Source: Candidatus Bathyarchaeota archaeon
Lineage (GTDB): Archaea > Thermoproteota > Bathyarchaeia > Bathyarchaeales > WAQA01
NCBI GenBank assembly: GCA_015520475.1
Contig: WAQA01000188.1
Location: forward strand, 1-16,336
Direction of reading: 5' to 3'
DNA length: 16,336 nucleotides
The position numbers were made by a program, and so were the translations under genes. The notes below the pieces were generated by a model. The model ran no database searches. It saw only the letters and a program-made list of their open reading frames with translations, and had not been told where the DNA came from. Each line of letters opens with the position of its first letter. Position 1 is the first letter of the stretch. Of the stretch, positions 8,245 to 14,153 are shown in pieces.

Positions 8245-8300
8245 GGCATGTCTGGTGAACGCTTAATCTTGATGCTAAACGTTCTAGACAAGTTCATGCC
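8245..8300. repeat. Imperfect nested inverted repeat in the regulator/CitG-like intergenic spacer
   Basis: GGCATG (8245-8250) pairs with CATGCC (8295-8300), and inside it GAACG (8257-8261) pairs with CGTTC (8280-8284), with TCT/AGA pairing partly bridging the two. The loop is about 18 nt. The word AACGCTT also occurs twice (near 8234-8240 and 8258-8264). It may be an operator, a structured RNA, or the remnant end of a mobile element. The surrounding spacer (8207-8477) has no recognisable gene. Confidence 0.4.
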
Positions 8301-8385
8301 ATACTTTCAGCCGCTTCTATGCCTGTATTCTTGTTGGTGGTGAGGTTGGGCTTAAATTGAGGGTCCCCTCTTCTATATGATGGGA

Positions 8386-8410
8386 TTCCAATATATTTGA
8401 TAGCGTGGAA
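8386..8410 (+). promoter_or_regulatory. Candidate TATA box flanked by an inverted repeat, upstream of the CitG-like gene
   Basis: ATATATTT at 8391-8398 is a TATA-like core about 80 bases before the CitG-like start. It is flanked by TTCCA (8386-8390) and TGGAA (8406-8410), a perfect 5-bp inverted repeat. A regulator bound to the repeat would block the TATA element. A second AT-rich element (TTAATAT, 8414-8420) is an alternative promoter core. Confidence 0.3.
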
Positions 8411-8477
8411 CAATTAATATGCAAAATGTTTGAAGAGTAAAATGTCAAGATAATTGCAAGTCTCGTTGAGATGATAG

Positions 8478-9485
8478 ATGATGAAGTCTGATGATATAAT
8501 TGCTCATATAAGATATTCCGGTCAGCTCGCTGCTGTATTAGAGGTGAGCGGCTGGCCTAAACCTGGAAATGTTCATAGAACAAGAAATCACCACGGCTCT
8601 CGCTATGAACATTTCTTGGCAGGTTCAATAGCTCTGGGAAGATCGCTGGAGATGTCTGCAATCAAAGGCTTAGAGGTTGCTGAGGGAAGAATAGAAGCTT
8701 CAGATATCGGTATTGGACGGATAATAAAGAGAGCGGTCTCCGATATGATACATTCACATAATGGAGGGAACACTCACTTAGGAGTCTCTATACTCTTCGC
8801 TCCGTTAGCCTCAGCCGCCGCTGAAGTGTATGCTGAAAGAGAAGCGATAACCCCGCCTCAACTGCAGAACGCAATTAAAGAAATTGTGAAGTCTACAACT
8901 CCAGTCGACGCTGTAAACCTATATGAGGCTATAGTTATGGCTAGTTCTCCATTGGAGATGGGAAGGGCCTATGGAAAGAGGGCTCCGGATCTCTACGATC
9001 CAAAAGCTAAAGAGAAGATACTGGAGGACAACATTACATTATTTGATGTTATGGTTGAATCCTCATCCTATGATGTTCTAGCCAGAGAATTCGTTACAGG
9101 TCTGAATATTTCATTCAGTATAGGCTATAAGGAGCTCCTCGAAGTCTTTAATCGAACGTCTGACATTAACATTGCAACCGTACATGCCTTCCTAAAAATA
9201 CTTTCAGAATTTCCGGATACGTTTATCGCTAGAAAAATCGGGTTGAGAAAGGTAGATAATGTTGAGGACGCTGTGAACGTAGGAATAAAGGAGACGATGT
9301 GGATTTCGGAGACTGCTAAGAGAATACTTGATCTTGGAGGATTAACAAGTGATGAGGGGAGAGCTTTGATATGGAAGCTCGATGAGGATCTGCATCGTTT
9401 AGGTGAAGAGTACAATCCGGGAACAACAGCTGATCTAACAGCTGCTTCTCTGATGATAGCGTTATTATGCGGATTAAAATTTTAG
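8478..9485 (+). CDS. CitG/MdcB-like triphosphoribosyl-dephospho-CoA synthase family protein (COG1767)
   Basis: A 335-residue member of the CitG family. Bacterial CitG/MdcB make 2'-(5''-triphosphoribosyl)-3'-dephospho-CoA from ATP and dephospho-CoA, the precursor of the citrate lyase and malonate decarboxylase prosthetic group. Visible motifs are EVSGWPKPGNVHRTR (22-36) and HNGGNTHLG (94-102) followed by the hydrophobic LFAPLAS, the two hallmark segments of the family. Archaeal members are widespread where no citrate lyase exists, so the true product may differ. The start is ATG 8478 or 8481 (adjacent); no clear ribosome-binding site is seen, and a six-codon frame from ATG 8471 overlaps the start. 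The nucleotidyltransferase NT-C begins 9 nt after the stop, suggesting co-translation. Confidence 0.82.
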   Translation: MMKSDDIIAHIRYSGQLAAVLEVSGWPKPGNVHRTRNHHGSRYEHFLAGSIALGRSLEMSAIKGLEVAEGRIEASDIGIGRIIKRAVSDMIHSHNGGNTHLGVSILFAPLASAAAEVYAEREAITPPQLQNAIKEIVKSTTPVDAVNLYEAIVMASSPLEMGRAYGKRAPDLYDPKAKEKILEDNITLFDVMVESSSYDVLAREFVTGLNISFSIGYKELLEVFNRTSDINIATVHAFLKILSEFPDTFIARKIGLRKVDNVEDAVNVGIKETMWISETAKRILDLGGLTSDEGRALIWKLDEDLHRLGEEYNPGTTADLTAASLMIALLCGLKF

Positions 9486-9494
9486 TGGTTTAGG

Positions 9495-10529
9495 ATGAAA
9501 CGTCTAAGGGCGCGTGAAGGAGACTTCATAGAATCAATTGATGGATTAATCTTTGATGTAAAGGGGCTAGTCCATCCGCCTGACAAGATTATAGCGTATC
9601 TCCGATACATAGAGGATTCTAAGGGCACTAGGAGGCGAGGGGGAAGAATATACAGGAGAATCTATCCTCTAAAAATTAGAGAGGAGCTGCTTAAAGTAGG
9701 ATATCCTCAATACCTATTCTATGATCCCGTGTTTGATGAACATTTACAGGGAGTTCCAAAGGACAGAATCAAAAGAATATATGAACCTCCTGAGAAGACA
9801 GCGTCACTTCTAGACGGGGAGAGCTTAGATCCCGTTGAAGAGAGAGCTCTAGGCCTTATCCATACCATCCATGATGCATCAGGGGTGAACTTCGATAAGA
9901 TAGGTGTGTCAGGGTCGCTGCTTGTTGATCTACAAACCGAATCCTCAGATCTGGATATGATAATCTATGGAAGAGAGAATTGCTTTGCAGTTTATGAAGC
10001 GTTAAAAATGCTTATGCGGGGTGGGGGCTGTAGGGGATTAATAGAGCAGTACACCCTCAAAGATTTGAAGAGACTCTATAAGTTTCGATCTGGAGATATG
10101 TCAACTCCACTTATGGATTTCCTTAAAGTTGAAAGAAGAAGGTTTATGCAGGGTAAATTCATGGGAAGAGATTTCTTCATAAGGTTTATTCTAGATTGGG
10201 ATGAGGTGGATGAAGAGTATGGAGACCGTAGATACGTCTCGTCCGGTTATGCCAGGATCAAGGCAAAGGTGGAGGATGCTTCACAATCAATATTCACACC
10301 ATGCAGATACTCATTATCCAATGTAAGGATTCTTAGTGGAAGAAGGATTCAGCCTCTGAAAGAGGTAGTCTCCTTTAGAGGCAGGTTCTGTGAGCAAGCC
10401 AGAAATGGAGAATTAATTGTTGCGCAGGGAAAGGTTGAGCAGGTTATAGAGAAGGATGGAACCAGATATTATAGGCTTCTATTAGGCGGTAAACCTTCGG
10501 ACTTCATGATTAATATGTCCCTCCGTTGA
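9495..10529 (+). CDS. Nucleotidyltransferase-domain protein, paralogue NT-C, coupled to the CitG-like gene
   Basis: Third paralogue, 344 residues. The N-terminal motif is REGDFIESIDGLIFDVKG with HPP at 27-29 and AYLRYIE; a strongly basic insert (TRRRGGRIYRRIY) follows. The core is GVSGS (137-141) and SDLDMIIYG (151-159), with Asp152 and Asp154. WDEVDEEYG and the C-terminal beta-rich domain (GYARIKAKVEDAS, FTPCRYSL, AQGKVEQV, YYRLLLGG) follow. The start ATG 9495 is 9 nt after the CitG-like stop, with GTGG (9485-9488) and TAGG (9491-9494) upstream. Being behind the CitG-like gene, it is the copy most likely to work with that enzyme. It is convergent with NT-D. Confidence 0.76.
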   Translation: MKRLRAREGDFIESIDGLIFDVKGLVHPPDKIIAYLRYIEDSKGTRRRGGRIYRRIYPLKIREELLKVGYPQYLFYDPVFDEHLQGVPKDRIKRIYEPPEKTASLLDGESLDPVEERALGLIHTIHDASGVNFDKIGVSGSLLVDLQTESSDLDMIIYGRENCFAVYEALKMLMRGGGCRGLIEQYTLKDLKRLYKFRSGDMSTPLMDFLKVERRRFMQGKFMGRDFFIRFILDWDEVDEEYGDRRYVSSGYARIKAKVEDASQSIFTPCRYSLSNVRILSGRRIQPLKEVVSFRGRFCEQARNGELIVAQGKVEQVIEKDGTRYYRLLLGGKPSDFMINMSLR

Positions 10530-10651
10530 CTTTGAGGCTACCGCCTGCTACCAAAATTTTGATGTTTCCATCCAAGGGAGCGAAGCGACAATGGCAGCTT
10601 AAATATTACCGTGGTGGAGATCCATGGAAGACTATATTAAGTAACTGCTTC

Positions 10652-10678
10652 TCCTCGGCAAGAAATACTTGTCGGAGA
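10652..10678. other. Stem-loop between the convergent genes NT-C and NT-D
   Basis: TCCTCGGCAAG (10652-10662), loop AAATA, and CTTGTCGGAGA (10668-10678) form a stem of eight pairs next to the loop, two of them G-T, then one mismatch and two more pairs. It lies in the 165-bp tail-to-tail spacer. It could mark 3' ends or protect mRNA; archaeal termination usually relies on T tracts, which are not obvious here. Confidence 0.3.
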
Positions 10679-10694
10679 TGACGGTAAGAGAGTA

Positions 10695-11756
10695 TTAAAG
10701 CAGGGGTTTAATGTAATCTTTTCCCATAGCCTCTTTTGAGCCTATGAGGACGCGGTGATACTCGACATCAGATATCCTGTCAATGACTCTCTCAAGTTTT
10801 CCATAGGCTTCTACTCTATCGCCTCTGTCAGCTATGCCTCCATAGAATGTCTCATAAGAAGTTATCTCTGTTAAGTCATTAACCGTCTTTCCCTCAATAA
10901 CCTTAACGTCCTCGACCTTATATACTGAGGGGAGAAATTCTGCTTCTGTCGCGTCATTAACTGTTGCATATAACTTGATCATTCCCTCATACTTGAAGAT
11001 TCTGTCACCATACTCTTCATGTACTTCATCTTCAATCTTCACCGGATATATCGAGAACATGGTTCCATGATAGGTTCCTCTATTCCATTTCCTTTTAAGA
11101 ATCTCAGCTGCCTCTCTATACGTTAAAGGATACATCTCTGTCTTCTCGATGCACCATCTTTCAGCTGCTTCTTTGCTGATCCTCCTAATAGGAGATCCAT
11201 CCTCATCATACATCTGAGTAATCCTCTCTTTTACATTTAAACTGTTCTTCATTCCGTACACTACTAGGTCTATGTCTGAGAAGTCTCTGTGAATGTTTAG
11301 GAGGATTGATCCGGTTACGCCTAAGCATTCTATTGGAACTCCGCTCTCATCAGATATTAAAGTGGCTAAATCAACTGTTTTCTTCTGTAGATTATCAAGA
11401 TTCTTACTCTCTATTAACTGTGAAAGCTTAACTTCTGGTTTATGATGGATCCTGATCTTATCTAAGGGTACGGCTGACATCCTTATTCCCAGAACCTCTG
11501 AGTCAAAGAGGTAATCTCTGTACTGCTCAAGAATCTTCAATGTGGATACTAAGTCGGGCATGATGTAATGTTGCATAATCCTCTTAAACTTCTTTCCTTT
11601 CCTTCCCCACTTTCCAGTTTCATCTGGAATATACTTCAGATAAGAGATTATTCGGCTCCGAGGATGTACTGGGCCTATCACGCAGAATAGAAATCCCTCG
11701 GTGGTTTCCAGGTAGTCTCTATCTCTATATCCACGTCCCTTCTCCATCCTAGCCAT
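10695..11756 (-). CDS. Nucleotidyltransferase-domain protein, paralogue NT-D
   Basis: Fourth paralogue, 353 residues, minus strand. The N-terminal motif RDRDYLETTEGFLFCVIG with HP (31-32) and SYLKYIPDETG is followed by a Lys/Arg-rich loop (KWGRKGKKFKR). The nucleotidyltransferase core has GVTGS (146-150) and SDIDLVVYG (160-168), with Asp161 and Asp163. DEVHEEYG and the C-terminal domain (GMIKLYATVNDATEAEFLPS, DLTEITSYETF, AYGKLERV, YHRVLIGS) agree with the other copies and give the clearest family pattern. ATG 11756 is used; a second ATG at 11747 lies just downstream of TAGG and would remove three residues. No strong promoter is visible. It is convergent with NT-C and divergent from the SSB gene. 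Confidence 0.75.
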   Translation of the reverse strand: MARMEKGRGYRDRDYLETTEGFLFCVIGPVHPRSRIISYLKYIPDETGKWGRKGKKFKRIMQHYIMPDLVSTLKILEQYRDYLFDSEVLGIRMSAVPLDKIRIHHKPEVKLSQLIESKNLDNLQKKTVDLATLISDESGVPIECLGVTGSILLNIHRDFSDIDLVVYGMKNSLNVKERITQMYDEDGSPIRRISKEAAERWCIEKTEMYPLTYREAAEILKRKWNRGTYHGTMFSIYPVKIEDEVHEEYGDRIFKYEGMIKLYATVNDATEAEFLPSVYKVEDVKVIEGKTVNDLTEITSYETFYGGIADRGDRVEAYGKLERVIDRISDVEYHRVLIGSKEAMGKDYIKPLL

Positions 11757-11916
11757 CTCAAGATTAGAAAGAAACTATCAGCAAGATTTAATTCTGTCGG
11801 AGGCCAGTTCAAACAGCATCCTAAATTAGATGTTGCTGTTAGAATGCTCTCGGCGGGAAGACTTATTAACTGGATTGAGCATTTAGTACTGTCTTCGCTA
11901 CTGGAAGTGTAGAGGG

Positions 11917-12375
11917 TTGTCTGAAGAGAATGAACCTAAAAAGTTGTTAAAGGTTGAAGAGTTAACTACGAATTCTAGGGGTGTAAACTTAATCGTTAAG
12001 GTTGTCTCTAAAAGCGAGGTTAGAGAGGTAATCTCTAGACGGGATAATACTAGACATAGAGTTGTGGATGCTCTTGTTGGAGACGAGACCGGCAGCATAT
12101 ATCTAAGCTTATGGGATGAAAAGATAGATGATGTTGAAGTAGGGGATACTCTAAGAGTTGATAACGGCTACGTCAGTCTCCTCAGGGGATCAATGCGTCT
12201 GAACACGGGTAGATATGGCAGTCTCGAAGCGATCGACGAATCTCCAATAGTAGAAGTCAATACTGAAAATAATCTCTCAAAGAAGATATACAGGCAAGAG
12301 AGATCCTTCTCTTATGGAAGAAGGTTTACATATAGTAGTAGACGAGGCGGGAGAAGGCCTAGGAGAAGATATTAG
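11917..12375 (+). CDS. ssb: Single-stranded DNA-binding protein, single-OB-fold crenarchaeal type
   Basis: A 152-residue SSB with one OB fold (about residues 15-105) and a flexible Arg-rich tail (127-152, YSSRRGGRRPRRRY at the end). The segment VDALVGDETGSIYLSLW (50-66) matches the Sulfolobus SSB core closely, as recalled from that sequence. The first DNA-stacking aromatic (Trp56 in Sulfolobus) is conserved as Trp66. The second (Trp75) is Tyr85, and the third (Phe79) is Leu89. The Sulfolobus protein ends in an acidic tail after its RG-rich region; this one stops at the basic stretch. The start is TTG 11917, with GGAAGTG (11903-11909) as a possible ribosome-binding site; no in-frame ATG is near. 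It protects single-stranded DNA in replication and repair. Confidence 0.85.
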   Translation: MSEENEPKKLLKVEELTTNSRGVNLIVKVVSKSEVREVISRRDNTRHRVVDALVGDETGSIYLSLWDEKIDDVEVGDTLRVDNGYVSLLRGSMRLNTGRYGSLEAIDESPIVEVNTENNLSKKIYRQERSFSYGRRFTYSSRRGGRRPRRRY

Positions 12376-12515
12376 ATCCCCTAGACGTCTTGAGTTTTCC
12401 TATTATAATAAGACAAGCCAAAGGGTCTACGTAACTCCAGCTCCAACACGCTACTCTATAATCTAACTTTACATTATCTCAGCATTTTCCTAGCAGCTAT
12501 GTTCTTCTTCATTTT

Positions 12516-12950
12516 TTATGTTAGACCTCTTGAGATACGTAGGGCCTTCAATATCATTTTGCATCCGTCATACGTTACTTTGTTCCTCCACATAACGTCT
12601 TCTCTTGATGGATCTATTATGAATCCTTTGTATAAGCCTGAGGGGTTCAGAATATAGAAGGTTTGGATGACGAATAGGAGGAGGTTTAAGTCTCTGCTTG
12701 AAAGGGTTCTTTCTAATGTTCTGCTTTGTTCCTCTGTTAATTGTACTCTCTTCCTTAAAGACTCCATGATTTCATCTTTATCTTCATCCATAACATCTAG
12801 CAGATCCTTTAATGTTATGCCTTGTTCTTTGAGGTAGTCCTTAAGCACCCTTCTAAGTTCGATGTATCCTTTGATAGGCGTCATGTATGTCACCATGTCT
12901 CCAGCATTTTCTTCTTTAGGATCCCATTGGATGTGGGAGTTTACATTCAC
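12516..12950 (-). CDS. Unrecognised small helical protein
   Basis: I cannot assign this 144-residue protein. It is mostly helical and charged in the middle. The segment YLKEQGITLKDLLDVMDEDKDEI, followed by LRKRVQLTEEQSRTLERTL, looks like the spacing of an XRE-type helix-turn-helix, so DNA binding is possible but weakly supported. The C-terminal part (LLLFVIQTFYILNPSGLYKGFIIDPS) is more hydrophobic. Start choice is uncertain: GTG 12950 gives the longest form, ATG 12896 has GGAG placed too close, and ATG 12884 has GGTGA five bases upstream. It is divergent from the RdgB gene, with TATA-like elements for both in the spacer, and convergent with the SSB gene. Confidence 0.55.
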   Translation of the reverse strand: MNVNSHIQWDPKEENAGDMVTYMTPIKGYIELRRVLKDYLKEQGITLKDLLDVMDEDKDEIMESLRKRVQLTEEQSRTLERTLSSRDLNLLLFVIQTFYILNPSGLYKGFIIDPSREDVMWRNKVTYDGCKMILKALRISRGLT

Positions 12951-12966
12951 CCTTAATTTTTTAAGG
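12951..12966. repeat. Short palindrome CCTTAA-TTTT-TTAAGG next to the start of the unrecognised gene
   Basis: A perfect 6-bp inverted repeat with a four-T loop lies directly upstream of GTG 12950 and between the two divergent TATA-like elements. It could be an operator or a 5'-leader hairpin. The adjoining GGCGCC is also self-complementary. Confidence 0.35.
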
Positions 12967-12983
12967 GGCGCCTTTAACTTGAA

Positions 12984-12993
12984 GATTAAATAG
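12984..12993 (-). promoter_or_regulatory. Candidate TATA box for the unrecognised minus-strand gene
   Basis: The minus strand reads CTATTTAATC about 38 bases before GTG 12950, predicting a transcription start near 12960, within the palindrome. Pattern-based only. Confidence 0.35.
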
Positions 12994-13007
12994 GAACGGT
13001 TCTATTC

Positions 13008-13016
13008 TATAAATAA
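13008..13016 (+). promoter_or_regulatory. Candidate TATA box for the rdgB-uS15-DHH-Pcc operon
   Basis: TATAAATAA lies about 45 bases before ATG 13057. A start of transcription near 13037 would leave a leader of about 20 bases holding the GGAG ribosome-binding site. This is the best TATA match in the window. Confidence 0.5.
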
Positions 13017-13056
13017 TATTCCCCTGTGACTCTTTAAAGTGCTGCGGAGATTATGG

Positions 13057-13644
13057 ATGAATATGTTCGCTGGCAAGATCATCTTCATGGTCACCTGCAA
13101 CATTAACAAGTTTAATGAGGCGCGGAGTATACTGCGAGAATATAATATCTCTGTTGCTATGCTCAAGCTGAAGATTAACGAGTTACAGGATGACAGTATA
13201 GAGAATATAGCTAGGGCTAGGGCGGCTGAAGCCCTTAGTAAGGTTAATCTTCCATTAATAGTTGAGGATGCAGGTCTATTTATAGATGCTCTGAATGGTT
13301 TTCCAGGACCATACTCCTCATATGTCTATCGAACTATAGGTGTTGAGGGAATTCTCAGGCTTATGGATGGATGTGATAATCGGAAGGCGGAGTTCCGTTC
13401 AGCAGTTGTTTTCTCATCTCCTAATGGAGATATGAAGTGTTTCATGGGTATATCAAAGGGGACGATCTCTGAGGAGGTTAGGGGAGAGTCAGGGTTCGGT
13501 TTTGATCCGATATTTAAACCTGAGGGTGGAGGAGGTAGAACATTCGGTGAGATGTCAATAACCGAGAAGAGTCTGTATTCTCATAGGGCTAAAGCGTTGA
13601 AGCGTTTCGCCGAATACTATAAATCTTTGAAGCGAAGCTTTTAA
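13057..13644 (+). CDS. rdgB: XTP/dITP pyrophosphatase (RdgB/HAM1 family)
   Basis: Hydrolyses non-canonical purine nucleoside triphosphates (XTP, dITP, ITP) to monophosphates, cleaning the nucleotide pool. It is 195 residues from ATG 13057. Motifs: TCNINK (13-18, phosphate-binding N-x-x-K), EDAGLFIDALNGFPGPYSS (70-88, metal and substrate site), GFGFDPIF (146-153, base recognition) and SHRAKAL (175-181). The start is set by GGAG at 13046-13049, seven bases before ATG 13057; an in-frame GTG at 13039 would add six residues before the ribosome-binding site makes sense. It is the first gene of the probable operon with uS15, a typical archaeal neighbourhood. Confidence 0.93.
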   Translation: MNMFAGKIIFMVTCNINKFNEARSILREYNISVAMLKLKINELQDDSIENIARARAAEALSKVNLPLIVEDAGLFIDALNGFPGPYSSYVYRTIGVEGILRLMDGCDNRKAEFRSAVVFSSPNGDMKCFMGISKGTISEEVRGESGFGFDPIFKPEGGGGRTFGEMSITEKSLYSHRAKALKRFAEYYKSLKRSF

Positions 13645-13699
13645 ATAATCGTGAGATACCGCTTCATAGAGACTTTAAATCTTATCTGGAGGAGTTGGA

Positions 13700-14140
13700 T
13701 TGCCAAAGAAGGAGAAGGGACGTTCACATTCAACGAGGCCAGTGGGTAAGCGGCCTCCTTCATGGTGTAAATATCAGCCTGAAGAGATAGAGGCGTTAGT
13801 TGTTAGACTTGCAAAGGAAGGTAACAGTCCAAGTAAGATAGGGGTTCTTCTGCGTGATCAATATGGTATTCCTCTGGTGAAACCTATAGTTGGCAAGAGT
13901 ATTGTTGAGATATTGAGGGAGAACGGCTTAGCCCCTTCAATCCCTGAGGATCTGGAGAATCTATTGAGGAAATCCGCTAGGGTTAGAGCTCACTTAGAAA
14001 GGAATAGAGGCGACAAATATAACAAGAGAGCGCTTCAGATAATCGAGTCTAAGATTAGGAGATTAGCTGGATACTATATTGAGAAGGGAGTGTTACCGAA
14101 GGACTGGAAGTACACTGAAGCCGTCTTTTCATATTCTTAA
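13700..14140 (+). CDS. rps15: 30S ribosomal protein uS15 (archaeal/eukaryotic type)
   Basis: A 146-residue small-subunit protein binding the central domain of 16S rRNA. The N-terminal basic extension (SHSTRPVGKRPPSW, residues 9-22) and QPEEIEALVVRLAKEGNSPS are specific to the archaeal/eukaryotic form; bacterial S15 is about 90 residues. The RNA-binding helices occupy the rest (SARVRAHLERNRGDKYNKRA then IESKIRRLAGYY). The start is TTG 13700, supported by GGAGGAG at 13688-13694 and by the expected MPKKEKGR-like beginning. It lies 55 bp after rdgB and 13 bp before the DHH gene. Confidence 0.95.
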   Translation: MPKKEKGRSHSTRPVGKRPPSWCKYQPEEIEALVVRLAKEGNSPSKIGVLLRDQYGIPLVKPIVGKSIVEILRENGLAPSIPEDLENLLRKSARVRAHLERNRGDKYNKRALQIIESKIRRLAGYYIEKGVLPKDWKYTEAVFSYS

Positions 14141-14153
14141 TTGGGAGCATATC

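Noticed and set aside
8207..8477. Possible tRNA or C/D-box RNA in the longest spacer
   Set aside because: No T-loop GGTTCRA pattern with acceptor pairing and no properly spaced C (RTGATGA) and D (CTGA) boxes were found by eye; the GATGAT words at the end belong to the CitG-like start.
9125..9415. Minus-strand 96-codon open frame
   Set aside because: Antisense to the conserved CitG-like gene; Ser-rich shadow translation.
10562..10681. 39-codon plus-strand frame between NT-C and NT-D (MFPSKGAKRQW...)
   Set aside because: No ribosome-binding site, no recognised similarity, and a frame of this length is expected by chance; it also spans the stem-loop.
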